A DNA stretch of 64,000 nucleotides from Acestrorhynchus altus (taxonomy: Eukaryota; Chordata; Actinopteri; Characiformes; Acestrorhynchidae), in the NCBI GenBank assembly GCA_034509495.1, contig CM067503.1:4676633-4740632 (forward strand), read 5' to 3'. The stretch's first letter is position 1; the number at the start of each line of letters is the position of its first letter. Positions 11,322 through 22,194 of this stretch are shown one piece after another. The notes under the pieces were generated by a model that saw only the letters and a list, made by a program, of their open reading frames with translations, was not told the origin of the DNA and did not search any database. Made by a program: the position numbers and the translations under genes.

Positions 11322-11870
11322 AACTACAGTCTGAACAGCCAGATCAGAATCAACTACAGTCTGAACAGCCAGATCAGAATCAACTACAGTCTGAACATCC
11401 CGATCAGAATCAACTACAGTCTGAACAGTCAGATCAGAATCAACTACAGTCTGAACAGTCAGATCAGAATCGACCTCAGTCTGAACATCCAGATCAGAAT
11501 CAATCTCAGTCTGAACATCCAGATCAGAATCAACTACAGTCTGAACAGTCAGATCAGAATCAACTACAGTCTGAACAGTCAGATCAGAATCAGTCTCAGT
11601 CTGAACATCCAGATCAGAATCAACCACAATCTGAACATCCAGATCAGAATCAATCTCAGCCCGAACATCCAGATCAGAATCGGTCTCAGTCTGAACATCC
11701 ACAGATCAGGAATCACCCCAGTCTGAACAGTCAGATCAGAATCAATCTGTCTGAACAGTCAGATCAGAATCAGTCTCAGTCTGAACAGTCAGATCAGAAT
11801 CAATCTCAATCTGAACATCCAGATCAGAATCAATCACAGTCTGAACAGTCAGATCAGAAATACTGTTATT
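11322..11870. repeat. 30-bp minisatellite, about 18 copies
   Basis: Tandem units of 30 bases built on CAGATCAGAATCAACTACAG followed by TCTGAACAGC or TCTGAACATC. The unit is a multiple of three with no stop in some frames, so both strands show ten-residue repeated open frames (INYSLNSQIR on +, DVQTVVDSDL on -). Near the 3' end (from about 11700) small insertions break the period. Confidence 0.95.
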
Positions 11871-12367
11871 TATGCTACACTGCATTTTTCATTTACGAGG
11901 ACAAACAATAGAGCACTGGCTCTAACAGTTCCAAACAGTTTTTAAAAATCGAGGGTTACTTTAGTGACGGTGTAAAAAGAGAGGCGGAAAGGAGTCACAC
12001 AGATCGATTCTCTGCTTCCTCTCTGTTTGTGTGCTTCCACTATCATACATCTTCTCACAAAGGCAAACGAGAAATCAAACAGTTTCATCATCTTACTCAG
12101 TTAAACACAGAAAAGCACCATGTTTACTCTTTCCTGTAGGCTAGACTGAGAGCAGGCGTTTAAGTTATTACTGTTTGTCCTCCAGCAAGTTCTGCAGTAA
12201 TGTTAGTTTTTCACTTTGCTGATTTTTATATATATCACATAAAAACAGAGGACAGCTGTTTGTGTTAATTGAACATGCCTTGTGGAGCGGTCATGCAGGT
12301 CATTATAGCAGTGTGATCTGATCAGACTGATATCAGATACACACCACATTAGAAAGACAGCGTGGAC

Positions 12368-12640
12368 TCTGAGTGGCTCGGTGGTTTTATATCCTACCAC
12401 TATGATCTAAGGATCGTAGGTTCGAATCCCAGGTCATGCTGTTTGCCACCAGCAAGTTGCTGGCCATGCTCTCATTGGGTGGGTAGATTGCTCTATCCCC
12501 ACATCACACTCAATGTATTGCATTTGTATCTGAGTGACCAGTGATGATGCAATGGTGGTGGTTGGCGGAGGAGGCATGTCCTCGTCCTAGGAGAGGGTTT
12601 GGGGGAGTTGGCACTTCCAAATGGGGGTAAATAGGGTAAA
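12368..12640 (+). mobile_element. tRNA-derived SINE (family A)
   Basis: The head GTGGCTCGGTGG and the B box GGTTCGAATCC are arranged as in a tRNA gene, followed by an unrelated body with AGGTCATGCTGTTTGCCA and a tail GGCACTTCCAAATGGGGG. Other copies are near 5025 and, reversed, in the loop at 31430-31538. Confidence 0.75.
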
Positions 12641-14195
12641 ATCTACTGTTTCAGCACCATAGATGCTGAAATTCCAAGTGTCCAGCTTGGTTGTTGGTAA
12701 GACAAATAGAGACAGCAGAAAGTGGTGCACTCTGCTCATGCTTTCTGTTGGTGAGTCAGTTTGGTCAGAACTTCCAGAACTTGCAGGTGTGGAAATATCT
12801 ACCCCAATCGATTTTTGCAGATTTCAGATGAACTGAAATATGTGTTATGTGTCCATTTGTGTTTGGAGTCCATTCATGGAAAAATAATCAGCATATTAAA
12901 AATGTGGGGGTGAAAAATGCTCAGACATCCCTGTTACAACCCTGTCATCTCACCTCCTTCCATCACATTATGTCCCCAGACTGGGAGGCTTTTGACAGTG
13001 GAGATCTGCTGCAAACTAATGATCTCCTCACAGTTAATGAGCAGCAGCTAGACTGCAATCCGGAGCTGTGGGATTACACAGTTCTCAATGAAACCCAGTT
13101 CTGCATACGTCCCCAACGGGTGTGGCTTCAGAACTCTAAAGTGGAGCAACTGTCTAACTGCCTGCTTGCCAAGAGACAGGAGATCATACATTTCATTCCC
13201 CTCAATATGACAGTCCAAGAAGTGGGTCTCTACTTGCGCCCCCTGGCTTTTAGGCCAACATGAGCTTCCTTTAGCCATTAGCACGAGGACATAGCATAGG
13301 AGTCTGGAGGTGATGAGCTGCTCTCCAGTTTCAACAGCATTATACTCTCCTGTCATGTTCTATCCTTTCTCCAGCATTGACCAGAGCTTTCTGGTCAGCT
13401 GGTCATTCTGGGCATAAATGAAATAAGTCAAGGTTGTTTGGAACTTAGTGTCTCACTCGCTAACTGCTTACAGCTAAAGCAGCATAAGCCGGTTTGAGGC
13501 TAAGCTAAGTCTGATGTTAAAAATGTCATTTTACAATGTCAGAAACAACATCATCAAGTCGTGATATGACAACTCAACATTTGAAATGACTGTGTGACTT
13601 GTGAGCTGCTTCCATTACTTGTAAGCGCTATTAACCAGTGAAAAGCTAAAGAAGCCAAACCTGTCTAGTCTGATTGGCTGTGTTTGTACTAATGGAGGAA
13701 AACTCTGTACATTTATCTTTGATCTTCTTCAGCTGTAGCTTCAGTGCTGCGATTCGTACTCGACTCAGGCCTCTAATAATATGAGGAAGCAGAAGCTCTT
13801 AGCCAGCAACTGTTTGGACTGTTTTTGTAACGTGTTGCTGTCATGCACACTGCATAATTGGCACTTGACTGATGGTGTGAAATTAAACTCGCAAAACCCA
13901 ATTTGTCTCTGTCAGTGTAGAGGCCGCCGCTTGCCGTCCTAAGCGGGAGTTTGCTATTCTTGTGTGTTTCATTAAGCGCCTGTTCAAAGGCTCAGGCTCT
14001 TGTCATTCTAACTCTCACAACAAGTACTGTAAGTGAAAATGACCCCCTGTCTGAGTCATCAAATGTCTTAAAAATGAAAGGGATAAAAATGCTTTTTGCT
14101 GTGGTGCCTTAGAAGAGCAGGCTGTGGCTGTGGGCTGCGTCCTCCAGGGGGCGTTGCCATTGACTGAACATTATCTAAACACACACACATACAGA

Positions 14196-14219
14196 GTATA
14201 TATATATATATATATATAC
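14196..14219. repeat. short (TA)n tract
   Basis: An alternating TA run after a short CA run. Confidence 0.8.
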
Positions 14220-14223
14220 ATGG

Positions 14224-14445
14224 AGGTTAGGGAACCAGGGTTGCTGGCATGACATGACCTTGAGCAAAACACTTAACTCCCCAGCTGCTCCTCAGGTGCC
14301 ATGGATAGTGCTGCCCACTGCTCTGGGCATGTGTGCTCACTGCCCCCTAGTGTGTATGTGTGCATCACTGCATGAGTGGGTTACATGCAGAGAGCGAATT
14401 CCCGTCTGTGCAGCTCAGTGGGTGTTTATGCATATTTATGTTCTT
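14224..14445 (+). mobile_element. SINE family B, 5'-shortened copy
   Basis: The copy shares CTTGAGCAAAACACTTAAC, AGCTGCTCC, GCTGCCCACTGCTC, GTGTGCTCACTG and a GGGTTA.ATGCAGAG stretch with the fuller copy at 41443-41718. The tRNA-like head is mostly missing here. Confidence 0.65.
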
Positions 14446-14699
14446 AATTTGAAAGTAACTGAGCACCAGCCCAACAATAGTAAACGAGCCACAGCTGAAA
14501 CGGATTAAAGATTGTGTAGGATGTGTATTCTGTGACTCCTCCCCCTCATTTTGTACTGTTTATTCCCATCTGCATTTTAGAACGGCTGGGATTTTAGAAC
14601 TAATGATCTCCTGAAAGGTTCCGAGTAGCGGTTAGACTGTAGGGCCACCCTAACTGCCTGCTTGACAGGAGATCTGCCCCTCTTCCTGTGTAAAAGCGG

Positions 14700-14960
14700 G
14701 AGTTCTAACCTGCAGATAAATTAAACACATGAGTCATGTGACAATAGCCTACCGCCTCTTTTCGAACTGCCGCCATTTGTATCATTGCCGGGCAGCCATC
14801 GTGCTTGAAGGGGAACACCGGATCCCCGGATCTGACGCAACGGTCGGCAGACGCCTGTGTCGACCACCAGCACACTTTGAGAGACGTGGGAAGAGCACCA
14901 TCTACACACCCTCCGAGGGGGAGAGCAAGCGAATTTCTCTCCCTCTGGACCCCGGCTGCC
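14700..14960 (-). repeat. dispersed repeat related to the loop at 31430-31538
   Basis: The block AGAGCACCATCTACACACCC, then GAGGGGGAG and CCGGCTGC.GATGG, also occurs in the loop of the 31281-31687 hairpin in the same order. It is probably a diverged SINE copy read in reverse. Confidence 0.45.
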
Positions 14961-15480
14961 GATGGTTAATTAAACATCTTACACAGTATTTAATCCGTTT
15001 CAGCTCCGGCACATTTAGGAATGTTTTTGAGGCTCAACTCTATACGTATTATAAAAAGTAAACTTGACAAACACACTGCAACCAGTTCTTTTATAGTTTA
15101 AAGTTGAGCCAACTGTTTTTGTTTATCTATCTTAAAAACAAAGATATTAAAAGCGTTTGTTCAGCTATGCTAAAGAAAATCGTTGTGTGATAGATGAGTG
15201 TGTGACGAACCTTTCATAAACCTCCTTCACCAATTTGAAGACTCCTCACTCCCAGATCTACCTTTACGAATATGTTTTTGTTTACAGAAAGACAAATAGT
15301 TCTGAGACATTCCTCAAAGGATCCTTTGTAACATCATTTAAGAGCATTCTGTGATCATTCTGTGTCAGAATGCCTTTGAAAAATCGTTCCCACTGCATTT
15401 TCACTCTGATTTTGACTCTGATATGCGTCCATAACTTTCATAAAGCAACCTTTTCTGTGTTTTCTTCTCTGGTCTTGCAG

Positions 15481-15550
15481 GGCAGTGCATATATAACATG
15501 CATGCCAGGACCCGTCAGAAGATGGAACTACCCAGCACCTCTCTGTCTGG
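15481..15550 (+). CDS. csmd3: csmd exon 5: end of Sushi 11
   Basis: This 70-base exon completes the Sushi domain with AYITCMPGPVRRWNYPAPLC, supplying the third and fourth cysteines and the conserved tryptophan. Acceptor TCTTGCAG ends at 15480; donor GTATGT at 15551. Phase 0 in, 1 out, so exons 4 and 5 together form one symmetrical Sushi module. Confidence 0.93.
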
Positions 15551-16785
15551 GTATGTAAAAATCTCCAGCAGGATGTTTTTTTGGTCTTTTCTGCAGCACG
15601 GTTCGGATTGTGTTGGAGTCTTCTCAATATCTCAGTGTGATCCAGCAACGTCGGGTTGATCTGACAGCAATAGCGTTGCATGATGTTTCTGTCTCATTTG
15701 TTTTCAGTTCACTCACTTTCTTTTCTTTTCATTACGGGTGTCTACGACCCAGCGAGGGCCGTCCACTCTCCGCTGAGCTGTATTACCAGTAGGCCCATTT
15801 CTACAGGCTATAACATGTTCTCTTTGAGATGCTATTCATTCAACGGCACCGTCTGGAGAAAGGCATCTTACACGGACAGTGATTTTAACATTCTCTTTTG
15901 TGCTCAAATCAATTAGCCTCACAGTCACTTCTTCAAGGTTCTTTACCGTCTTTCGCTGTGCGCCCACCATTGTTAATTTCTGACTCAGTACAGTTCCATC
16001 TGCCATCGGCGACAAAAGGCAGTCCAAGCGAGATGACACATAACGCTAAGCCTTTTCGGATTCGCCTTGAAAAACAGAGCTCCGTCTGATTTATTACTAA
16101 TTTATAAAGGTGTCCCTGGAGATGTTGTGCCGTGTAATCGCCGGATTTACTGGAAATGGAGCTTGCTTGAAATGTACAGCAACATCACACCCAACGCTGT
16201 TTTTTTCTGTTTGTTTTCCGCAGTGCTCCAGGCCCGGGCATGGCTGTGAAAGGCAAATTGATCCGTGTTCCTCTAGTTTAAATGGACAGTTCAATGTGCT
16301 CTATCGACAACTCAATTTAGCAGCTCTAAAGTACAGCCAGTGCACACCTTCACTGCAAGTGGCCATTAGTTAGACCCTTGTTACTGAAACCCACAAACAC
16401 TCTCACAGACACGCCCCCGCGACATGGCATGCAAAAGTTTGGGTTCCCCCGCTCAAAAGCTGTTACTGTGAACGGCTCAGTGAGTAAAAGATGACAGTTC
16501 ACAAAAGGCATGAATTTAATGCATGGTCACGCTTTAGCAAGTATCACAGAGTTCTGCAAAAAGCTTCTAGTTCTGTCAGATTCTGGTGGATTTGCTGATC
16601 TGCTATTTTGAGGTTCGGAGTTTGGTTGATGTCTACCTCATGGGAACTGTGAGGGCCATGACATGACCTTCAGCTTGGGCTTGTTGGGGCAGTCCATTGT
16701 GGATTTTAGGTGTGTTTAATATTGAATAAGTTAAAAAGTTAACTTATATTCCTTATATTCCTTATATTTCTTATATTTTAAGTGC

Positions 16786-16817
<32 letters not shown>

Positions 16818-17555
16818 GGGATGGTGACAGAAGGAGAGAAGGACATTCATGCTTCATAAGTTCCTCATTGTGATGTACATGAATGTAACAAGGTTTTATT
16901 CCAAGTACATTTCTACCATTTCTGCATCGATTGACACTTTTTCAAACACAAAACAAACAAACAAACAAATAAATAAATAAATAAATAAATAAATAAATGC
17001 ACAAATCAATGAATGGCAAAATAATTTCCGAAAGCGAGAGATGCTGCACACTCTGGACGTTGAAGCAGGCAGCAGTGCGCTCCTGTCTCACTGGAGCCGA
17101 GTCCCTTTAAAATGGGCCTCACGAGTTGAAGAAGTTCTGCTGGCATTCATCTGAAAATTCATTAAGATGTAATGTTACAGAGCTTCATTTTTCTATGACC
17201 CTCAGAATGAAGGCAGCAGACTTCTCTAAATTAGATTTTTGGCCCGTTTCAATTGCGCATTATTAAACATCATTACCCAGCTGTTTATATAGTCAAGGAA
17301 CACAATGAGTTTTGCATTATGTGTGCAAATGAATTCACTTCCATATAATGTGAATATTCCCGGAAACAGAGTCATGAGCTTTACACTTTGATGAGACGCT
17401 GCAGTTTTATTAGTGCTGAACGTGGACTGAAAGTAAAGCTGCAGAGGGATACAGTTAGGTGGTGGATATTAAGCTCGGTATATCTTGTGTTATCTCCTGG
17501 CTAAGTGAGTTTGTGCATGTGTTCGTGTAACGCTGTGCTCTGTGCTTTTCCGCAG
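15551..17555. other. intron between exons 5 and 6
   Basis: There is no recognisable mobile element in 15700-16400 or 17040-17420; both are candidates for conserved regulatory sequence (see findings). Short ATT and AAAT tracts sit at 16789-16815 and 16955-16998. No gene seen. Confidence 0.55.
16955..16998. repeat. (AAAC)n(AAAT)n tract
   Basis: Tetranucleotide AAAC units followed by AAAT units. Confidence 0.85.
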
Positions 17556-17672
17556 CCGAGTGCGGCGGATTTCTCTCTGACCTGAACGGAGTTATCCTGA
17601 GCCCCGGCTTCCCTGGAAACTACCCCAGTGGCCTCGACTGCAACTGGACAGTTAAGCTCCCTGTTGGCTTCG
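17556..17672 (+). CDS. csmd3: csmd exon 6: first part of CUB 12
   Basis: The exon encodes AECGGFLSDLNG, then VILSPGFPGNYPSGLDCNWT and LPVGFG, with the CGG and DCNW cysteines of a CUB domain. Acceptor CCGCAG ends at 17555 and donor GTCAGT follows at 17673. Phase 1 at both ends. A CT microsatellite begins about 30 bases after the donor. Confidence 0.94.
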
Positions 17673-17704
17673 GTCAGTGTCTGAAAAACCTTAGACCTGC
17701 TCTG

Positions 17705-17720
17705 TCTCTCTCTCTCTCTC

Positions 17721-17755
<35 letters not shown>
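17705..17755. repeat. (CT)n microsatellite
   Basis: A run of CT dinucleotides with one CA break, just inside the intron after exon 6. Confidence 0.92.
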
Positions 17756-17756
<1 letters not shown>

Positions 17757-18349
17757 ATTGTATTCATTACTCTGCAGAGGTTTTGTTTGGACACCTGATC
17801 ACATCATCTAACAGCATTTCTCTCAGCAGTACGAGATTTTACTGTAAAAGCAGATAAGCATAACAAGACATTTTCGCCAGCGGCTCGTCTGATTTATCAG
17901 CATTAAGCACTGATTTGCCAAACTGGACGCTGGACGAGACCAATAAATAATACTAGACTATTTTTTAATCTTGTTGTCTTTGTCCTTGACAGTATTAGAA
18001 AGCTGTTTGTCAACAAACGTTTGTTTATTTATACAGTCTTCGCATATATAATGGAAAATGCACAAGCTTGGGCTCCCCTCGTATAAATGACAGGTGTTAT
18101 TGATTTATTGACTTTCGAAATGTACGTACGCTCTGATTCTCCTCGGAACACACTTCTACACCTTCCTAAAGCAGATCAGTTCGTAAGATTTAAATTCCAA
18201 GACGAGGCATAAACAAAGGTCGTGGCGGATCCACTGCATTCCGAAGGAAACAACCGACAGGAATGAAACGATGGGTAGCATGAGACGCGTTTCACACTCG
18301 TCCACACGTGACACAATCAAAGACAGGCCTTTTTCAGTGTCTGACTCAT

Positions 18350-18860
18350 GCTGTTGGTAGAACAGAGAAGAGTTCAAAAGCAAATCAAGAAGTTGGGAGA
18401 GTTTGAGACGGGTCGCCTCATAGGTCTCCAGGAAACGGGATGGTCTTATTGCTTTCCATACTGGGCAACCGGATATTCCCATAGCAGGCTGTTGGTGGCA
18501 GTGGTTAGAAGAGGGCATGCACCAGCGACGTGAAGGATCTGGGAGACCTACATGAACCACAGCGAAGGAGAATGGATGGATTGTTCAACATGTGCGGAGT
18601 GACCCAACAGTCATCGTCGCAGACATTCAGGAAGCAGTGATGCCCACCATGAGTCACCCTGTTAGTGCAGATGGCTGCACAATGTAGAAGTACGTGCACG
18701 CAGACCGTCAGCACCACGTCAGCGTTGCCAAAGACTGCGAAGATGTCGAGCCAGTCACACAGAGTGACGAGTCCCATTTTTGTCTTGGTGGAGAAGGTTG
18801 GACACAGTGATGGAGGTAGCAAGATGTTTAGGTTTAGGAGGTGCTGAATGCTCCAGAGGT
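18350..18860 (+). mobile_element. Tc1/mariner-like relic
   Basis: A + strand frame with ETGRLIGLQETGWS followed by an arginine-rich stretch, then pieces reading VPFLSWWRRLDTVME in a shifted frame, resembles decayed Tc1 transposase from the DNA-binding part to the early catalytic part. It has many frameshifts and no recognisable ends. Confidence is moderate. Confidence 0.5.
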
Positions 18861-20439
18861 CAGTGGTCACCTCAAATCACGGGGTTGTAGATTAGCTGTA
18901 GATCAAGTCTGGAATAATCTTTTTTTCGTTCTGGAAAATTAGAAGGAGAAACAGCTGAATGACAAGCCAGACAGGCTGAGGCAGGTAGCACTGCGGACAC
19001 GGCGTAAGAGTTACTTCATTACTTATTTACCAGTCGATTAAAGCAGAAATAAAATAGTAATGATGCCTTTCTCGTGATATAACTTTGTTTTTAAAGCCAT
19101 TTTAATATTGCTGGGTGGAGCAGATTTTCCATCTTGCTCTTCTCCTTCCTTATCAAACATTTTCATCATTCAGCGTTGACTCGGGCACGCGTGCATGAAA
19201 TGCAGGTGTCAGGCACTCGCCATCCAATGCAACACTAGACAGAATAGAGGCCACAGTGCTCAAATGAAGGAACGCACACTGCCTCGTTTTAAGACGTGAC
19301 TCCATCGATGCATCCAACAGCAGACAGAGTTAAGGTTTGAAAATGGACATTTACATATTAACATCGTCTTCCACGCCGAGTTTGAAACTGACGGACTGCA
19401 GTATAAATTATTCAGCATGGGCTTCTTCGAGTTTCTGCAAAGTTGGATGCTTTTAAAATCAGGCTGACCAATCAGAGCTCTGCTATCGTGGTTGCAGATC
19501 CAGCAAATCAAGACAGCGGCAGAACAGCTCATCTTGTTCATAGCAGGACACGAGCGTTTACATAACCAGACACGTACTGAATGAAATGACGGAGGTTAAA
19601 GGAAATGTATGGTGGAGTGGAGCTGAAAGTGCTGGGGATTTACGGGCTTTAGGTTGACTTTAAGGTTGTTTTGGAGCTTCCTAGTTTCTGTTTCCATAAT
19701 GAGCATGTGTGTGAAGGAGGGATGTTAAAGAGAGCAGAACTGGACAGGTAGCAAACGAAAAGAAAGGGTGTTTCTAGGTCCATTTACAGAGCTTTGAAGG
19801 CAAAAAACAAAAACATGGTGTATGTGGTGTGATGGTTCCACTGCGTCAAAAAATTGCAAAATTGCAACAGGAATAAATCCCACATTTGAAGCCTTTGCGT
19901 TTTTAGCCACGCCCCCACTCTGTTCCCTTGGTTCTGCTTTGTCCAGTCTCTTTATGACATAATCGGGTGCTTTCCCTTCTGATGAGTGTTTAGCTCCAGT
20001 TTGGTTCAGCTGGTTGAGCCCAGTTTGATTTTGAGGGAGCAGATGAAGGAGAGCATGGTGTGGGATGATGAAAAGCTACTCAGCTAGTGGCCATGGCCTG
20101 GTTCCTGTAGCAACCCTATTCTTGATACAAGCAGTGTCTGGAGGTGAGAGCAGGGTTTGAGGTTCATGGTTTGTCACTTTCATGTACTGAACTCTTAATT
20201 ACTCAACTGTGACCAAATAAATACAGTTTACCTTTCTAGACCCCCTTTAAGGAAATCTTGTGAATCCAGGATTTAATGTTCTGCAATCAACCAATTGGAT
20301 TATTGTATGTATTACATGAATAATAATAGATTATTAATTACAATAATAATGAATGAATGAAAGAATGAATATAAGTGTTATTGATATAGAGCCCTTTACA
20401 ATCAACACCATTTACAGTCCTTTACACTCAGTCGACCTG

Positions 20440-20491
20440 GAGGACTGCATTGGGCACTGGATATGTGCCAGTCCATATCTGAGAAAAAAGG

Positions 20492-20550
<59 letters not shown>

Positions 20551-20715
20551 AGGGCAAGTTAGAGTAGCTAGTTCACCATGTTTTTGAACTGTGAGAGAAC
20601 ATCGGAGTCCCGGCAGCAAACCCACACAGATACCAGGAGAACGTGGAAACTCAGCCCAGATGGGGACTGAAACCCAAACACTGAAAGCAAATGTATTAAC
20701 CACGAGTCACAGTGT
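20440..20715 (-). mobile_element. tRNA-derived SINE (family E), reversed, with internal (CA)n
   Basis: In reverse orientation it shares with 29545-29790 the order CTGTGA, CCAGGAGAACGTGGAAACTC-type block and GGGACTGAAACCCAAAC (B-box complement). The CA run at 20493-20549 interrupts it. Confidence 0.6.
20493..20549. repeat. (CA)n microsatellite
   Basis: About 28 uninterrupted CA units. Confidence 0.95.
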
Positions 20716-20810
20716 CAATATAAACAAACACATAAAGAAATAAACAAGAGCATCTGAGAATAAGGGACGTTAGACGTGTGATGGTTTATTTCTTCACTTG
20801 ATACTTTTTA

Positions 20811-20892
20811 TAGACAGACAGACAGATAAATAGATGGATGGACGGACGGATGGACGGACGGATGGACGGACAGACAGACAGAGTGACAGATT

Positions 20893-20950
<58 letters not shown>

Positions 20951-20965
20951 CAGAGTAGATGGATG

Positions 20966-21054
<89 letters not shown>
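20811..21054. repeat. compound (GACA)n/(GATA)n/(GGAC)n microsatellite
   Basis: GACA, GATG, GGAC and GATA tetranucleotides alternate in blocks over about 245 bases. Confidence 0.95.
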
Positions 21055-21668
21055 CTCTGCATCCCTTTATTCTTACTCATTGCTCATTTCCACACAAAAT
21101 TACATTGTATCTAAAAATAAATAAAACAAATGAAAAATGAAACTGAAAAGGCCATTAAAAGTGCGTCTGCCTGCAGTTTATTCAGTGTAAATGTATCATC
21201 GTCAGTTTGAGATATGTACTCTTATTCTCTCTCGTGCTCTGCGTCTGTTTCATCTTACAAATTGTTCTATTGATTGCATAGAAAACAACAAAGGATGAAA
21301 TTTCACAATTATAGACTATTTCCTGCGTTTGTTATAGAAATCACCGTCATGTTGAGTTTCCTCCTTCAATAAGAATATGCAGATGTGTAGCGACTGCTTT
21401 TGAATCGATCTCTATTTCTTTTCTGGTGAAGAACCACGAACGTTGTGTGCTGAAAAAGACACAGTGAGATCAGTTGGGATTTGGTGGTCATCAAGGATCT
21501 CCTATAACATACTAGAGAAACTGCCCTGCCTTTCCTAAGCTGTAGGACACCACATTGAATGTACCAATCAGCATTCAGAGCAGCATCTTGTCTTGGTGGG
21601 CATGATGACCCTCCCTCTCCCCCATCAATTAATGCAATGTTAGCCACTATGTGAAGTACCTGTTAGCT

Positions 21669-21885
21669 CAGTGTTTCTCAACCCTGGTCCAACCCTGGAG
21701 GCACCCCTGCCCTGTACATGCATTGCTTTCTTCCCAACCTCCCAACACTCGTGATTCAAGCAAATGTGGACGAATCTCTCAGACAACAAAAGCAGGATCA
21801 ACTCTTTCTGTCACCCTTGATTTCAGAAGAAACAATGAGTGAGCAGGTGTCCCAATTCTTTTGTCCATATAACACGTCCCAGTTC
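21669..21885. repeat. fragments of short DNA elements
   Basis: The start CAGTGTTTCTCAACCCTGGT resembles the end of the hAT-type element at 56477-56652. The part near 21845-21885 (GCAGGTGTCCCAATTCTTTT) resembles the right end of the family M element at 32534-32895. Confidence 0.55.
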
Positions 21886-21984
21886 ATTTCAGTGCACTTC
21901 CAATAAGAGTTTTTTATGGTTTGTTTATGAACAGTTTGGCTCATCAGCCCTCTGTTCTGACATCCTCATTTGTTTTGTCCGTAG

Positions 21985-22194
21985 GGATTCACCTGCAGTT
22001 CCTGAACTTCACCACGGAAGCCGTGCACGATTACCTGGAGGTTCGGAGTGGGACTCCAGAGAGTGGCTCAGTGATTGACAGGTTCAGCGGCTCGGTGGTG
22101 CCAGAGTCCTTCTTCAGCACCACCCACGAGACCAGCTTCCTGTTCCACAGCGACTATTCACAAAACAAACCTGGCTTCCACATCACCTATGAAG
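21985..22194 (+). CDS. csmd3: csmd exon 7: end of CUB 12
   Basis: A 210-base exon completing the CUB domain: IHLQFLNFTTEAVHDYLEVR, then FSTTHETSFLFHSDYSQNKP and GFHITYE. The HDYLEVRSG block and the closing GFHITY strand are characteristic. Acceptor TCCGTAG ends at 21984 and donor GTAAGG is at 22195. Phase 1 at both ends; the joined codon with exon 6 is glycine. Confidence 0.95.

Larger units (their letters stand above)
10693..15480. other. intron between exons 4 and 5
   Basis: It holds a 30-bp minisatellite at 11322-11870, SINE copies at 12368-12640 and 14224-14445, and a repeat-like piece at 14700-14960. The segments 12990-13200 and 14590-14680 share wording (AACTAATGATCTCCT, then CTGCCTGCTTG) and look like diverged copies of one repeat. 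The rest, including 13270-14150 and 14970-15480, shows nothing recognised. Confidence 0.6.
17673..21984. other. intron between exons 6 and 7
   Basis: It contains a CT run (17705-17755), a Tc1-like relic (18350-18860), a reversed SINE with a long CA run (20440-20715), a GATA/GACA run (20811-21054) and one end of a dispersed DNA element near 21669-21885. The segment 20140-20235 shares wording with 54655-54745. I recognise nothing in 18900-20130 or 21070-21660. Confidence 0.6.

Noticed and set aside
11172..11726. Long repeated open frames (184 residues + strand, 133 residues - strand)
   Set aside because: They are by-products of the 30-bp minisatellite, whose unit is a multiple of three; no start context, splice sites or domain support them.
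11322..11870. CRISPR array
   Set aside because: Units are contiguous tandem repeats with no spacers and the genome is eukaryotic.
12368..12640. Functional tRNA gene
   Set aside because: The A and B boxes belong to a SINE head; no cloverleaf is maintained and a long SINE body follows.
12847..13263. 138-residue open frame in intron 4
   Set aside because: No recognisable domain, and part of it overlaps a segment repeated near 14590, so it is more likely repeat or intron sequence.
20808..21080. YLSI-type 90-residue repetitive frame
   Set aside because: It translates the GATA/GACA microsatellite.
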